A stretch of DNA of 64,000 nucleotides from Stakelama sediminis (GCF_014199335.1 NZ_JACIJI010000006.1:114826-178825); one strand, 5' to 3'. Positions 8,469 through 18,725 are shown, counted from the first letter of the stretch. Program-made: numbers and translations. The notes: a model not told the origin generated them from the sequence alone.

Positions 8469-8516
8469 TCACGGCCGCCGTTATGGCGCCGATAGGGTTC
8501 GAGCAATGCCGCCCTC

Positions 8517-8560
8517 GCGTCTGCGGCACCGGCGCCGCAGACGCCCGTGACAATTTTTTT
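8517..8560 (+). terminator. terminator-like hairpin with T-run after the ATPase-protease pair
   Basis: GCGTCTGCGGC (8517-8527) and GCCGCAGACGC (8534-8544) form a perfect 11-bp stem with a 6-base loop. Seven T follow at 8554-8560, nine bases after the stem. The spacing is longer than in a textbook Rho-independent terminator, but the stem and T-run fall in the only sizeable gap between ietS and the sigma-like gene. Confidence 0.65.
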
Positions 8561-8627
8561 CGCGGCGACCTTCCCGTTTTCCCGTCGAGCTCCGCAACGA
8601 CATCGAAAGGATGGTGCGAGCAGCCCG

Positions 8628-9158
8628 ATGGCCGATACGGTTGAAACTCTCTCCCTAGAGGAGGTCGGACGGGTTCTGGGCCGGCTGCGCCAGCCCGACC
8701 TGCTGCGACTGGCTGCGCTTGCGCAGACCTGGGTGAGCGGATTACCGCGCCGTGACGCAGGGGACCTATTAAACGAAGCGCTCGCGCGCATCCTTTCCGG
8801 GCAGAGGCCTTGGCCGGCAGATGTCCCGCTTCCGGCGTTCCTGTCACAGGTGATGCGTAGCATCGCCAGCCAATGGCGGCATGAGGATATTCGCGAGCCG
8901 CTCGCCGCGGAAACAGACGAGATCGGCAACGATCCGCAGGAATATCGGGATGATTCTTTCGCCGACATGACAGAACGAATGCGCGCGGCGCTTGCCGATG
9001 ACCCGCCGGCGCTTGGAATCTTCAATCACATTCTCACCCAAACCAGCCGCAAACAGGCTTGCGACCAGCTACAGTTGAGCGCGACGGGCTATGATACGGC
9101 GCGCCGACGCATGATCCGCACCTTGCAGCGGCAGTTCAATCCCGGATGGATCCCATGA
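8628..9158 (+). CDS. sigma-70/ECF-like protein at the head of a candidate defence module
   Basis: A 176-residue protein with two sigma-like parts. Residues 35-90 (DAGDLLNEALARILSG, then LPAFLSQVMRSIASQWRHED) resemble sigma region 2, and the C-terminal HTH (RKQACDQLQLSATGYDTARRRMIRTLQRQF) resembles region 4. The ATG at 8628 begins the recognisable protein. Its stop overlaps the start of the SNF2 helicase (ATGA at 9155-9158), implying coupled translation. It may direct transcription of its own module or be a repurposed DNA- or polymerase-binding subunit. No anti-sigma gene is nearby. Confidence 0.7.
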   Translation: MADTVETLSLEEVGRVLGRLRQPDLLRLAALAQTWVSGLPRRDAGDLLNEALARILSGQRPWPADVPLPAFLSQVMRSIASQWRHEDIREPLAAETDEIGNDPQEYRDDSFADMTERMRAALADDPPALGIFNHILTQTSRKQACDQLQLSATGYDTARRRMIRTLQRQFNPGWIP

Positions 9159-12100
9159 CGACACCCCCCGATTCCGACCAGGTGCTGGCCCTCATCGCCG
9201 AGAGCATTCTCGAGGCGAGCGACGAAGAAATCCTTGAAGCCGCGCGCGCGCATGGCGTCGATGTCGAGGCCCTGGAACGCAAGGTGCGCGAGATCATCGC
9301 CGCCCGTCTCACGATCGCGCGCGCAGAACCGGTCCGTCCCCTCGCGATCGGCGAGACGGTGGCCCTGCGATCGGATCCCGCGCGGATCGGGGTCATCACC
9401 GGCATCACGCCCAGCAATCGCGAGACGCGGCTGAGCATCTTCATCGATGGACGTCTGGAGACGCTCTATGCGAGCCAGGTGGTGCGCGCCGATCTGGCGC
9501 CCGGCGCGGTTCGGGCCACGCTCGACGAGTTCAACGCCCATTTGACGGCACTGCAGCTTGCCGATCCGAGCATGACCAATCTCTATTCGCTGCAGGCGGG
9601 GCGGATTGACTTCATTCCCTATCAGTTTCGCCCGGTCCTGAAGTTCATCCGTGCCGATCGGCCGCGATTGCTCGTGGCGGACGAAGTCGGCGTGGGCAAG
9701 ACGATCGAAGCGGGATTGCTGCTGCGCGAGCTTCAGGCGCGGCGGCCCCTCCGGTCAGTGATGGTCGTCTGCTCGAAGGCGCTCGTCGTCGAAGAGAAAT
9801 GGCATCGCGAGATGCGGCGCTTCGACGAAGAGTTCGTCTCGCTCGGCAGCGACGACCTTCGCTACTGCCTCGACCAGTGCGATATCGAAGGAGAATGGCC
9901 GGATCGCTATGCGCGCGCTATTCTGCCCTTCTCGCTCGTGAACGAGAATCTTCTGCAGGGCTTCGTCAAGCGCGGTGGCGCGCGAGGCCCTGGTCTCAGC
10001 ACGCTCGATGCACCCCCCCGCTTCGATCTTCTGATCGTTGATGAGGCGCACAATGCGCGCAACAGCGACACGAGCCTGCATCAGGGTCTTCGCATCCTCG
10101 CCGACAATGCCGAGGCCGTTGTGCTGATCACGGCAACGCCGGTTCAGTTGGGCACGGGCGACCTGTTCTCCCTGCTCAACCTGCTGCGGCCGGATCTCGT
10201 CATCGATCGGCCGACATTTGAACGGATGGCTGAACCGAATGAGGCGATCAACGCGGCTATCTCGGCAATCAGGGCAGCGGCGCCCGGCTGGCAGGATGCC
10301 GCCATTGGCGATCTGGAGAGCGCTGCGGCAACCCCTTGGGGCCAGGTGATGTTGGCGCCGTCGCCTGACTTCCGGAATCTGGTCACGGCGACACGCACCG
10401 CGACGACCGACGACGATCGAGTCCGGTTGATCCGTCCCGCCGAGGCGCTGCATAGCTTCTCATCGATGATCAGCCGCACCCGTAGGCGTGACATCGGCAA
10501 TTTCACGAGCCGCAAGGCGCAAACGGTCGAAGTGCCGTTCACGCCCGCGCAGCAGGCCGTCCACGACGATCTTCTGGCGCTGCAGCGTGCCATCTACATG
10601 CGCACGCATGGCGCGGGCCCGCTGGGTTTTTTGATGACGACGATCCGGCGGCAAGCGGCGAGTTCGCTCCACGGGCTGGTGCCGTTTCTCGAAGACATCC
10701 TGTCGCGCCGGTTGAGTGATCTCGAACTGGTCGAGATGGGCGACGAGGACGAGCAGCCTGCCGACGACGAGATTGCGGCGATCCGCTCGGAGATTGCGGC
10801 GATCGTCGAACGTGCGCGGCAGTTGCCGGACGATGATCCGAAGTGCGCCAGGCTGGTCGATATCGTCGTGCAGAAGGGTGGCATGGCGAACCGGCGCCTG
10901 CTCGTCTTCAGCTCGTTCCGTCATACGCTCTTCTATCTTGAGCAGACGATGCGCGCGCGGGGCATCCGGGTGGGCCTGATCCATGGCGGGGTAGGCGATG
11001 ACGAGCGTCGGTCGCTGCGCAAGAGGTTCGCGCTGCCGCCGGAACAGGCGGATGCGATCGACGTGCTGCTGTCTTCGGAGGTCGGATCGGAAGGGCTCGA
11101 CTTCCAGTTCTGCGATGCGCTGGTCAATTACGACATCCCCTGGAACCCTATGCGGATCGAGCAACGGATTGGCCGTATCGACCGCTATGGGCAGGCGAGC
11201 CAGACCGTGGCAATCTACAATTTTGTGACGCCCGGGACGGTGGATTTCGATATTTTCCAGCGTTGCTTGCTGCGGATCGGGGTGTTCGAGCGTGCCATTG
11301 GCGGCAGCGAGGCGATCCTCGGCGAGATTGCCGGGCGCCTGCAGGCGGTCGCGGACGATTTCCTTCTGACCGATGAGGAGCGCGAAGCGCGCCTCCAGCA
11401 GCTGGCCGACAATGAAATCCGCCAGATCATCGAAGCCGATGCGCTGGAGGAGCGCGAGGCCGAGCTGTTCGGAGTTCGGATCGAGCGCAGCACGATCGAC
11501 GATGAAATCGCGCAGGCCTCCAGCCGCTGGCTGGAGCCGATGGCGATCGAGCGCCTCGTGGGCCTCCATCTCGAGCGCGAGCTTGAGGTCGGCCGCAACC
11601 CGATTTCCGGTCAAGGGCCCGTCAAGAGCTTGCGCCTGTCGGCTGAGGCACGGCGGCGGCTCGTGCCGCCGCGGGCGCGCGGCAGCCGGCTTGGGCTTGC
11701 CGAACGCGAGTGGGAGGGATGGTTGCGCGGCGATCAGCAGACACTGGCGCTGACCTTCGACCGCGAAACCGCCAACGAGGATCGCGCGCTGGCTTTCATC
11801 ACGCCGGTCCATCCCTTGACCCAGGCGGCAGCAAAGTCGTTCGCGGGCGATGAGGAGGTCGTCGTCACTCTGCGTGTGACGGACCCGGCGCTGCCGGCGG
11901 GCGATCACGCCTTTGCAATCTACCAATGGCAGATGCGAGGCCTGCGCGAGGATGCGATGCTGGTACCGGTCGTCGAGGATCCCGCTGTCGGGGCAGCGTT
12001 CATGGACATATTCACGACCGCGCACGATGCCGCGGACGTCGCGCCCCCTGATGGTGCGACCGTCGAAGGGCTGGAAGGCTGGCACCACGAGCTTTGGACG

Positions 12101-12370
12101 CGTCGGCGGCTCGCTCATATCGCTGAGGCCGCCGAGATCGCCCGGTTCCGCCGAGACAGTCTCGAGGCCAGCCACCGCGCCCGCGTGGCGATCCTCGAAG
12201 AGCAGCTGGGGCGGACATCGGAGGAGCGTATTCGGAGGATGCGGGTGGGACAGCTGGCGCGCGCGAACGCCGATCATCAGGAAGCGTTGCGCGATCTCGC
12301 GGCTGCGGAGCTGCGGGCCGACATCCTGCCGCGCCGTGTGGCTTCGGGCATGCTGAAGGTGGAGCATTGA
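9155..12370 (+). CDS. SNF2/RapA-like superfamily 2 helicase
   Basis: A protein of about 1071 residues. Motif I is DEVGVGKTIEAG (about residues 175-186), motif II VDEAHN, motif III ITATPVQLG, and the C-terminal motor has SSEVGSEGLDFQF and motif VI RIEQRIGRIDRYGQ. All are SNF2-type ATPase motifs, closest in style to RapA/HepA or DISARM DrmD helicases. About 130 N-terminal residues hold a small beta-rich segment before the motor; the 450-residue C-terminus is helical and charged. ATG at 9155 overlaps the upstream stop; ATG at 9146 is also possible. The next gene starts two bases after its stop. It probably translocates on DNA for the module. Confidence 0.88.
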   Translation: MTTPPDSDQVLALIAESILEASDEEILEAARAHGVDVEALERKVREIIAARLTIARAEPVRPLAIGETVALRSDPARIGVITGITPSNRETRLSIFIDGRLETLYASQVVRADLAPGAVRATLDEFNAHLTALQLADPSMTNLYSLQAGRIDFIPYQFRPVLKFIRADRPRLLVADEVGVGKTIEAGLLLRELQARRPLRSVMVVCSKALVVEEKWHREMRRFDEEFVSLGSDDLRYCLDQCDIEGEWPDRYARAILPFSLVNENLLQGFVKRGGARGPGLSTLDAPPRFDLLIVDEAHNARNSDTSLHQGLRILADNAEAVVLITATPVQLGTGDLFSLLNLLRPDLVIDRPTFERMAEPNEAINAAISAIRAAAPGWQDAAIGDLESAAATPWGQVMLAPSPDFRNLVTATRTATTDDDRVRLIRPAEALHSFSSMISRTRRRDIGNFTSRKAQTVEVPFTPAQQAVHDDLLALQRAIYMRTHGAGPLGFLMTTIRRQAASSLHGLVPFLEDILSRRLSDLELVEMGDEDEQPADDEIAAIRSEIAAIVERARQLPDDDPKCARLVDIVVQKGGMANRRLLVFSSFRHTLFYLEQTMRARGIRVGLIHGGVGDDERRSLRKRFALPPEQADAIDVLLSSEVGSEGLDFQFCDALVNYDIPWNPMRIEQRIGRIDRYGQASQTVAIYNFVTPGTVDFDIFQRCLLRIGVFERAIGGSEAILGEIAGRLQAVADDFLLTDEEREARLQQLADNEIRQIIEADALEEREAELFGVRIERSTIDDEIAQASSRWLEPMAIERLVGLHLERELEVGRNPISGQGPVKSLRLSAEARRRLVPPRARGSRLGLAEREWEGWLRGDQQTLALTFDRETANEDRALAFITPVHPLTQAAAKSFAGDEEVVVTLRVTDPALPAGDHAFAIYQWQMRGLREDAMLVPVVEDPAVGAAFMDIFTTAHDAADVAPPDGATVEGLEGWHHELWTRRRLAHIAEAAEIARFRRDSLEASHRARVAILEEQLGRTSEERIRRMRVGQLARANADHQEALRDLAAAELRADILPRRVASGMLKVEH

Positions 12371-12371
12371 T

Positions 12372-15300
12372 ATGAGCACCACATTTCTCGACTGGCTGGG
12401 AGCGCTTCGCGCGCGGCGCGAGCGCTGGGTGAACGCCAACCACGAAAACAATTTCGACCGGGGCATCTGGAACGCGACGGTCGAGAAATATGCCGATCCG
12501 AGCCACTTCATCTTCGAGTTGCTGCAGAACGCGGAAGACGCCGGCGCATCCTGGGTGCGGTTCACGCTGGAGAGCGATCGCATCGTCTTCGAGCATGACG
12601 GGCGGCCATTCGATCGCGATGACATCGAAGGCATCACCGGCATCGGCAATACGACCAAACTGGACGATGGCCACAAGATCGGCTGCTTCGGCATCGGTTT
12701 CAAATCGGTCTATGTCGTCACCGAACGCCCTGAGGTGCATTCGAGGATCGAGGGCGCGGCGCTCGCCTTCGCGATCGAGGACTTGGTGGTCCCCAAGCTG
12801 ATCGATACGGCGCATGGTGACGACACCACGCAGATCGTGCTGCCGCTGCGGGCGGATCGCGCCGATTTGGCGGTGACGCGCGCGCGTGATGGGCTTGCCT
12901 CTTCAGGTGCGGCCGCACTTCTTTTCCTCGAGCGGGTCAAACGGCTCGAATGGGTGGATGGCGACGCGCGTGGACGTGCCGAGGTTTCCGATGGCGATGG
13001 CGCCATCCGATCGATCCGATCGCGCTTGCCGGACGGAACTGACCGGCGCGATCGTTATCTCATCGTGTCGCGCCCGGTCGAGAGCCGGGAGGATCGCAAG
13101 CAATATGAGGTGAAGGCCGCGCTGCGTCTCAACGATGGTGGCGATCTGGTGCCCGAAGACGCGCCGACCCGATTGAGGGTGTTCTTCGAGACGCAGGAAA
13201 ACACCGGCCTGCACTTCATCGTCCACGGCCCGTTTCAGCTCACGGACAACCGCGCCAACATCAAGCTCGACGATGACTGGAATGCCGAATTGATCGAAGC
13301 AATCGGCGATATGGTTGCCGATACGCTTCCGGGGCTGCGCGATCGCGGCATGCTCAAGCGGGGCGTGCTCGACCTACTTCCGAACAGCATGGACGAGTTG
13401 CCGCCGGTGTTCGTTCCGATCCTCACGGCGATCGCGGAAAGATTTCAGACCGAGGCTCTAATCCCCGCGAGCGAGGGCGGCTTCGTCACGGCGCCTGCGG
13501 CGATCCGCGGCCCGGCCGAACTGCGCGACCTGCTGGGCGACGATGGACTGAACCGCTTCGCCGGCCTGGCGGATCGGCGTTGGATCACACCCGGCCTGCG
13601 CAATAGCCGATCCGAGAACCTGGTTTCGACGCTCAAGATCGAGGACTGGGACCACGGCAAGTTCTTCGCCGCGTTCCAGCGGGCTTTCGGCCAGCAGACG
13701 ATGCTGTATCAGTCCGAGGCCGACGCACGTAAGCTCGCGGTCGGCTGGTTCGATGGTCTTGAGGACGAAGCGGCGCAGCGTTTCTATCTCGCGCTCGACG
13801 CAGCGCTGAAGGCCCAGAAGCGATCGGTTTCGATTTCGGGGCTCAAGTTCATCCGACTGGAAAGCGGTGGTCGGCACTCGCCAACCTTTGCGGTACTGTC
13901 ACCAACGGATAGCGAACTCGATCCCGAGGCCGAACAGTGCGACCTCTTCCTGGTGAAGAAGAGCCTCGTGCGACTTGGCCGGGGGCGCGGGAAGGATGTC
14001 GAGCAATTCCTGCGCCGTATCGGTGTGAAAGACGTTGACGAGAAGGCGTATCTCGCGGCGATCATCCGCACACAATATAAGGGTGACGGTGCGCGCCCCA
14101 ACCGCGAGCGCCATCTCCAGCATATGCGGCGGTTCATCCGGTGGTGGAAAGAGCATGGCGACATCGCGATGTTCGCTGGCGTGGAGTTCATTCGTGCCGG
14201 ATCGGACGCCGCCTATCATGATGCGGATGCCGTCTATTTCGGCGAACCATTCCTGAAATCGGCGCTCAACAAGGTTTATGACGGCTCGATCGAGGGTCGG
14301 GAACGGGCAGCGCTCTGGGAGGGATATGCCAAGCTTCCCCGCAAGGATCTGCTGGCGTTCCTGACCGCCTGCGGGGTCGAAGACAGCTTATCGGTGATGT
14401 ATTCGGGCATCCCCTATGAGCATCCCCACTGGAGCGAATTGCATTCGGGCTTCGGAGCGACGCGCAACACCGGGTCCGGGATCAACATTGACTATCAAAT
14501 CGACGAACTCACCGAGCTTCTGGCGCGAGACGATGCGGAAGTTTCCCGGCTTGTGTGGGACGCGGTCAGCGCTGTTGGCGCCAAGGCGATGACCGCGAGC
14601 TACTCACCGAACCAGTCGCGTGCGGCCAATCAGCGCCCCTCCAGCCTCGCGCTGGTGTTGCGCGATACCGCTTGGATTCCGACCAAGGACGGCGGGCTTC
14701 GGATACCCAGGACGATCACGGCCGGGGATCTCGCCAAGGGGTTCAATGTCGGCGGTAACGAGGCGTGGCTGCAGGCGATCGGCCTTGGCGAGGAACATCG
14801 GCAGCGCAGCGAGCAGCATAAGGCGCGGCGCAAGGCTGGCGAGTTGATCGGGCTCGACCCCGCTCTCGTCGATCAGTTGAGCGGCCTGCCGCCTGAAGCG
14901 CTTGCTGAACTCAATGCTGATGTTCTGCGCAAGATCGCTAGCCGATCTTACGAGCGGGTGGCGTTTCCCGAGCGCGAATCTGGCAGCCCGGGACGCCGAG
15001 CTGAACGATTGGCGGCGCGAGCTAGGTCAGCACCCAGCAAAACCTATGAAGTCCGCGAGCGTAGCGTTCGGGTGAGCAGTGGCGAGAGCAAGGCTCTGGC
15101 CCGCACTTATCTGGAAGATCATTATACCAATCCACTTGGCGACATGATTTGCCAGGGGTGCCATGAGAAGATGCCGTTCAACCTTCCGGATGGTTCGCCC
15201 TATTTTGAAGCGTGCGAGTTGGTAGAGTCCTTGCCCACCGAACAAGCCGAAAATCACCTGGCGATGTGTCCGACCTGCGCGGCGAAGTGGCGCTATGCCA

Positions 15301-15473
15301 ATCCCGTTTCAGATGGCGACCTGCGCGCCGCGCTGTCGCTGGCGATTTCGCCGGAAATCGACATAACCCTCGCCGGCGAAAGCGTCAGAGTGCGCTTCAC
15401 GCAAGTTCATCTGGACGACATCCGCACGGTGAGCGGTATATCCAAAGTCTCATCTTCACACACACCTGGGTAA
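12372..15473 (+). CDS. sacsin/Nov-type GHKL ATPase with C-terminal Cys-rich HNH-like domain
   Basis: A 1033-residue protein. Residues 30-120 form a sacsin-type GHKL ATPase: N-box FIFELLQNAEDAG, G1 FEHDGRPFD and G2 KIGCFGIGFKSVY, with IVFEHDG between. The final 130 residues hold CQGC, a region around FEACELVES, and ENHLAMCPTCAAKW. This two-CxxC layout resembles a zinc-bound HNH endonuclease end, although the catalytic His pair is not clear. GGAG is seven bases before the ATG and the helicase stop is two bases upstream. The combination suggests an ATP-gated sensor or chaperone with a nuclease-like tail working with the SNF2 motor. I know no named system with exactly this set. Confidence 0.75.
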   Translation: MSTTFLDWLGALRARRERWVNANHENNFDRGIWNATVEKYADPSHFIFELLQNAEDAGASWVRFTLESDRIVFEHDGRPFDRDDIEGITGIGNTTKLDDGHKIGCFGIGFKSVYVVTERPEVHSRIEGAALAFAIEDLVVPKLIDTAHGDDTTQIVLPLRADRADLAVTRARDGLASSGAAALLFLERVKRLEWVDGDARGRAEVSDGDGAIRSIRSRLPDGTDRRDRYLIVSRPVESREDRKQYEVKAALRLNDGGDLVPEDAPTRLRVFFETQENTGLHFIVHGPFQLTDNRANIKLDDDWNAELIEAIGDMVADTLPGLRDRGMLKRGVLDLLPNSMDELPPVFVPILTAIAERFQTEALIPASEGGFVTAPAAIRGPAELRDLLGDDGLNRFAGLADRRWITPGLRNSRSENLVSTLKIEDWDHGKFFAAFQRAFGQQTMLYQSEADARKLAVGWFDGLEDEAAQRFYLALDAALKAQKRSVSISGLKFIRLESGGRHSPTFAVLSPTDSELDPEAEQCDLFLVKKSLVRLGRGRGKDVEQFLRRIGVKDVDEKAYLAAIIRTQYKGDGARPNRERHLQHMRRFIRWWKEHGDIAMFAGVEFIRAGSDAAYHDADAVYFGEPFLKSALNKVYDGSIEGRERAALWEGYAKLPRKDLLAFLTACGVEDSLSVMYSGIPYEHPHWSELHSGFGATRNTGSGINIDYQIDELTELLARDDAEVSRLVWDAVSAVGAKAMTASYSPNQSRAANQRPSSLALVLRDTAWIPTKDGGLRIPRTITAGDLAKGFNVGGNEAWLQAIGLGEEHRQRSEQHKARRKAGELIGLDPALVDQLSGLPPEALAELNADVLRKIASRSYERVAFPERESGSPGRRAERLAARARSAPSKTYEVRERSVRVSSGESKALARTYLEDHYTNPLGDMICQGCHEKMPFNLPDGSPYFEACELVESLPTEQAENHLAMCPTCAAKWRYANPVSDGDLRAALSLAISPEIDITLAGESVRVRFTQVHLDDIRTVSGISKVSSSHTPG

Positions 15474-15488
15474 CCACATGAGCGCAAA

Positions 15489-16490
15489 ATGGGGTCTTCT
15501 GTGACTGACAACGGGGACGGCACTCCCAAGCCATTCACGGTGCCAGCGCCGGCTGACCGGCTCGTGGCGCTGGGGTCGCTTGCCCCCGATGACTTCTTTC
15601 GCATCACGATTGAGGGTGCTGCCAGCGTGCTTCGCGATGCCGCCAATCCGCTGTGCCTCAACCTTTTCTCGACGGCGATCCGTATGTTGTTCGAGCATGT
15701 CATGGGAACGCTCGCGCCCGATGCCGACGTTGAGGCGTGTCCCTGGTATGTCCCGATCGTTGGGCAGGATAAGCCAGTCCGCGCACAGCGCATCCAATAT
15801 TGGCTGCAGGGCGGACTAACCGATGGCTATCTGGAAGACGAGCTCGGCCTCGCGCCAGATGCGCTGCGCAAACGATTGCTCAAGGCATTCAATGGTCTAA
15901 GCAAGCATGTCCATGGCCGCGCCGACACGCTGGTGCGCGATCCTTCAGAGCAGGAGGCCGAGGCCGAAGCGACTGTGTCGGCCGTGGAAGAACTGCTCTA
16001 CGCCTATCATGATTGCCGCACGGCACTGATCGAGCCACTGGTTGAGGGGCTCGACGAAGGTGCGGTCGACTCCCTTCTCAGCGAAACCATCCAGTCGATC
16101 GACGAGCTCGCAAGCCATCATACGATCGAGGAGATCTATACCGACAAGACCGAAGTCGCAGCGATCGGTCCTCAGATGGTCCGCTATCGTGCGTCGGGCA
16201 GCGTCTCGGTGACGTTGCAATTCGGATCGAACGGCGATCTCAGACGAGGCGATGGTGCCGAACTCGACGACAGTTTTCCGTTCGAATGCCTGTTCGACGT
16301 ACCGCTCGACGATCCGCGCGATCTGTCGCAGGCAGAAGTCGTATCCGGCGTCGATACCAGCAGCTGGTATGGCGACGATTGGAACGACGACGGCCGAGAA
16401 ATCGATGTCGATCTCAGCGTCGTTCCCGATGTGGATCTCGGCGCCTGGCTTCGCGGCGACGACGATGACGATAATCGACCCGCTTTTTGA
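15489..16490 (+). CDS. probable pPIWI-associated nuclease-like protein
   Basis: A 333-residue protein. The N-terminal half is helical with a conserved-looking block RAQRIQYWLQGGLTDGYLEDE and LLKAFNGLSKHVHGR. The C-terminal part has VSVTLQFGSNGDLRRGDGAE and SFPFECLFDVP, then a very acidic tail. From memory these blocks match proteins labelled predicted pPIWI-associating nuclease; I cannot verify this. The start could be ATG 15489 or GTG 15501, the latter having GGGG six bases upstream. It lies 15 bases after the GHKL gene, on the same strand. Such a protein between a helicase module and a pAgo locus is suggestive but not proof of shared function. Confidence 0.55.
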   Translation: MGSSVTDNGDGTPKPFTVPAPADRLVALGSLAPDDFFRITIEGAASVLRDAANPLCLNLFSTAIRMLFEHVMGTLAPDADVEACPWYVPIVGQDKPVRAQRIQYWLQGGLTDGYLEDELGLAPDALRKRLLKAFNGLSKHVHGRADTLVRDPSEQEAEAEATVSAVEELLYAYHDCRTALIEPLVEGLDEGAVDSLLSETIQSIDELASHHTIEEIYTDKTEVAAIGPQMVRYRASGSVSVTLQFGSNGDLRRGDGAELDDSFPFECLFDVPLDDPRDLSQAEVVSGVDTSSWYGDDWNDDGREIDVDLSVVPDVDLGAWLRGDDDDDNRPAF

Positions 16491-16541
16491 ACCGATAGGG
16501 GGAGTAGCGGCCTGGCTGGACGCAGGCGGTGGCATGATCCT

Positions 16542-16769
16542 GTGAGCGCGCCCAAGCCTCATCACTATGTTCCGCAATTCCATCTGCGTCTCTTCGCGGA
16601 CAATGACGGAAAGCTTTCGGTCTGGGATAAGCACGTCGATCGCGTCTTCGCCACTCTTCCCGGCCGGATGCAGCTGACCGACCACCTTTACGACCGCTTC
16701 ATGGAAAGCTTTCTGAAGTGGACGAATTCCTGTCCTTCAGTATGTCTAGTTCTTGAATTGTTCGCTTGA
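16542..16769 (+). pseudogene. DUF4238 gene, 5' fragment only
   Basis: Starting at GTG 16542, the frame reads APKPHHYVPQFHLRLFA, DNDGKLSVWDKH and LTDHLYDRF, the N-terminal signature of DUF4238 proteins, which are normally around 250-350 residues. Similarity fades near 16715 and the frame stops at 16769, so only about 58 family-like residues remain. DUF4238 proteins are uncharacterised and often lie in defence islands. The break lies directly before the Argonaute locus, so that locus or an older event probably removed the 3' end. Confidence 0.65.
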
Positions 16770-16802
16770 CCCCTAATGTGTGCTCGCGGACAAGCAAGGA
16801 AC

Positions 16803-18725
16803 ATGGCTCATGATTTCTCCCCTCTCTCACCCTCGGAATTCGAAGATCTGACCCGGGATTTGCTCGGCCAGGAATTGGGGATTCGTTTCGAAGCTTTCAC
16901 CGACGGACCCGACGATGGGATGGACGGGCGTCACGCTGCAGCGGACGGCGCTGTAATTCTGCAGGCGAAGCACTATCGACGGTCCGGCTTTTCGAAATTG
17001 AAGGCAAAGATGAAGCAGGAGCGGAGCTCCATCGATGCCCTGAATTGCAAGCGGTATCTCTTGGCAACATCGGTTGCGCTAACGCCCGCCAACAAGACCA
17101 AGCTAGCCGCCGAGATCGGGCCAGCCCTCAAATCTTCCGGGGACATATTTGGGCTCGAAGACATGAATGCCCTACTGCGCAAGTTTCCCCAGGTTGAAGC
17201 ATCCCACCCGAAGCTCTGGCAGCAAAGCGGCGCGGTTCTCAAGACAATGATTACCGACGCGATCGCAGACGCGATTCCGAAACCAGCGCCGGTCCCGCCC
17301 ATGTTGGCCACTTTGCTGCCCTCAGCGACCGCGGCGACTGCTGTTGAGCAGGCCGAGCGCGACACAGTGTTCATCATCAAATCGTCTCCAATTGACGATG
17401 AGTTCGCGCTCTGGCTCGCGCCAAAGCTCGAAGCCGAAGGCTATCATGTCTTTGCTGACGTGCTTACGCTTGAACCGGGTGATCGTTGGCGGCGCGAGAT
17501 CAACCAGGCGCTAGAGCATCGGGCGGCCAAAGTTTTGCTCGTCAGCCGCGATGCCACCCTCGCCGATCCATTGGTTCAGGATGACATCGACATCGCGATC
17601 GATGTCGCTAATCGGCGTAGCGACCAGCGCTTTATCCTACCCCTGCGCCTGGAAGCGGGCCGCAAGGTGAAAGGTATCGGCGACACGGTCGCTATCGATT
17701 TTGTTCGCGGCTGGGGCGAAGGGCTGATGTCGCTCCTCGATGCTCTCCGCCGGCAAAAAGTTCCGCGGAACCCTCACGCCGCATCGATCAATCCCAATTG
17801 GGAGCTATTCCGTAGGCGGGGTGCGGTGCCGCTCATCGACCAGCCCGAGCGGTTGACGTCCAACTGGCTGCGAATCACCGAAGCACCTGATGAGATCAAT
17901 TACTATGAACCGCGAGGTGCTTCGGACCCGGATCAACTCAAACGCGCGTTTGCCCGTTACCCCTATCCCACAGCGATCCAGGGCCGCGGCTTCCTGAGCT
18001 TCGCAAGCCAAGGGGAAATCGACGAAGCGTTCGAAGAGATTGGACGATTTCGTCTCGAGCGAAGTATGCCGGTCCTTACCTTTCTCGAAGAGGGCGTTCC
18101 AGAGCTTGGCATCGAGCGGCAGGTCGCGTCGAACCTCCTGATTGTCATGATTAAAGAGGCGTGGTTCGACTTCTGCAGAATCAGGGGCTTGATCGAATAT
18201 TCCTACTCGAACAGTCTCGGTTTCCACGCATCGCCTGCGCTCGCACCAACAGGCACACGCATTCCTTGGGGGAAGCAAGGAGACCGGCGCTCGTCCATGC
18301 TGCGCAACATCGCCAAGGGCCATATCTGGCAATATGGTGTGACCGCGCTCCCTGCGACATGGCCGTTCTGGCACCTGAAATTGAAAGCGCGCGTCCTGTT
18401 TGCTGCGGATAATGGCACGGCTGAAGGGCTCGCAATCGACGACCCGAAGAAGATGCACAAGCTGAGGCGATCGATTTGCAAGGGCTGGCGCAACAAGCAG
18501 TGGCATGGCCGCATGCTTGCATTCCTGGAGATGCTGTCGGGCGACAGCGCCTATATCCGACTGCGTCTTTCGGCCGAGCGAGACCTCGTGGTCGACGCTT
18601 CGCCAATTCTGTTTACCTCGCCCGTCAGCACAATGCTGCCCGACGTTACTGACGCGGATGACGAGGAAACTGACGTAAGCACGCTTGGTCGGCCGGAAAG
18701 TGACGATGAGGAGACGGAGGCGTGA
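16803..18725 (+). CDS. Mrr nuclease-TIR-APAZ-like effector subunit of a short Argonaute system
   Basis: About 640 residues counted from ATG 16803 (AAGGA just upstream; ATG 16776 is an alternative). Residues 8-120 are an Mrr-like restriction fold with [12 protein letters not shown], Asp41 in GMDGR and Gln54/Lys56 in LQAKHY, a plausible D-QxK active site. Residues 189-320 are a TIR domain ([36 protein letters not shown]). At the place of the catalytic TIR Glu the sequence reads VQDDID, so NADase activity is doubtful. Residues 330-640 fill the place of the APAZ domain that binds short Argonaute. The pAgo gene overlaps its stop by four bases. Likely role: guide-triggered killing or DNA degradation. 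Confidence 0.75.
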   Translation: MAHDFSPLSPSEFEDLTRDLLGQELGIRFEAFTDGPDDGMDGRHAAADGAVILQAKHYRRSGFSKLKAKMKQERSSIDALNCKRYLLATSVALTPANKTKLAAEIGPALKSSGDIFGLEDMNALLRKFPQVEASHPKLWQQSGAVLKTMITDAIADAIPKPAPVPPMLATLLPSATAATAVEQAERDTVFIIKSSPIDDEFALWLAPKLEAEGYHVFADVLTLEPGDRWRREINQALEHRAAKVLLVSRDATLADPLVQDDIDIAIDVANRRSDQRFILPLRLEAGRKVKGIGDTVAIDFVRGWGEGLMSLLDALRRQKVPRNPHAASINPNWELFRRRGAVPLIDQPERLTSNWLRITEAPDEINYYEPRGASDPDQLKRAFARYPYPTAIQGRGFLSFASQGEIDEAFEEIGRFRLERSMPVLTFLEEGVPELGIERQVASNLLIVMIKEAWFDFCRIRGLIEYSYSNSLGFHASPALAPTGTRIPWGKQGDRRSSMLRNIAKGHIWQYGVTALPATWPFWHLKLKARVLFAADNGTAEGLAIDDPKKMHKLRRSICKGWRNKQWHGRMLAFLEMLSGDSAYIRLRLSAERDLVVDASPILFTSPVSTMLPDVTDADDEETDVSTLGRPESDDEETEA

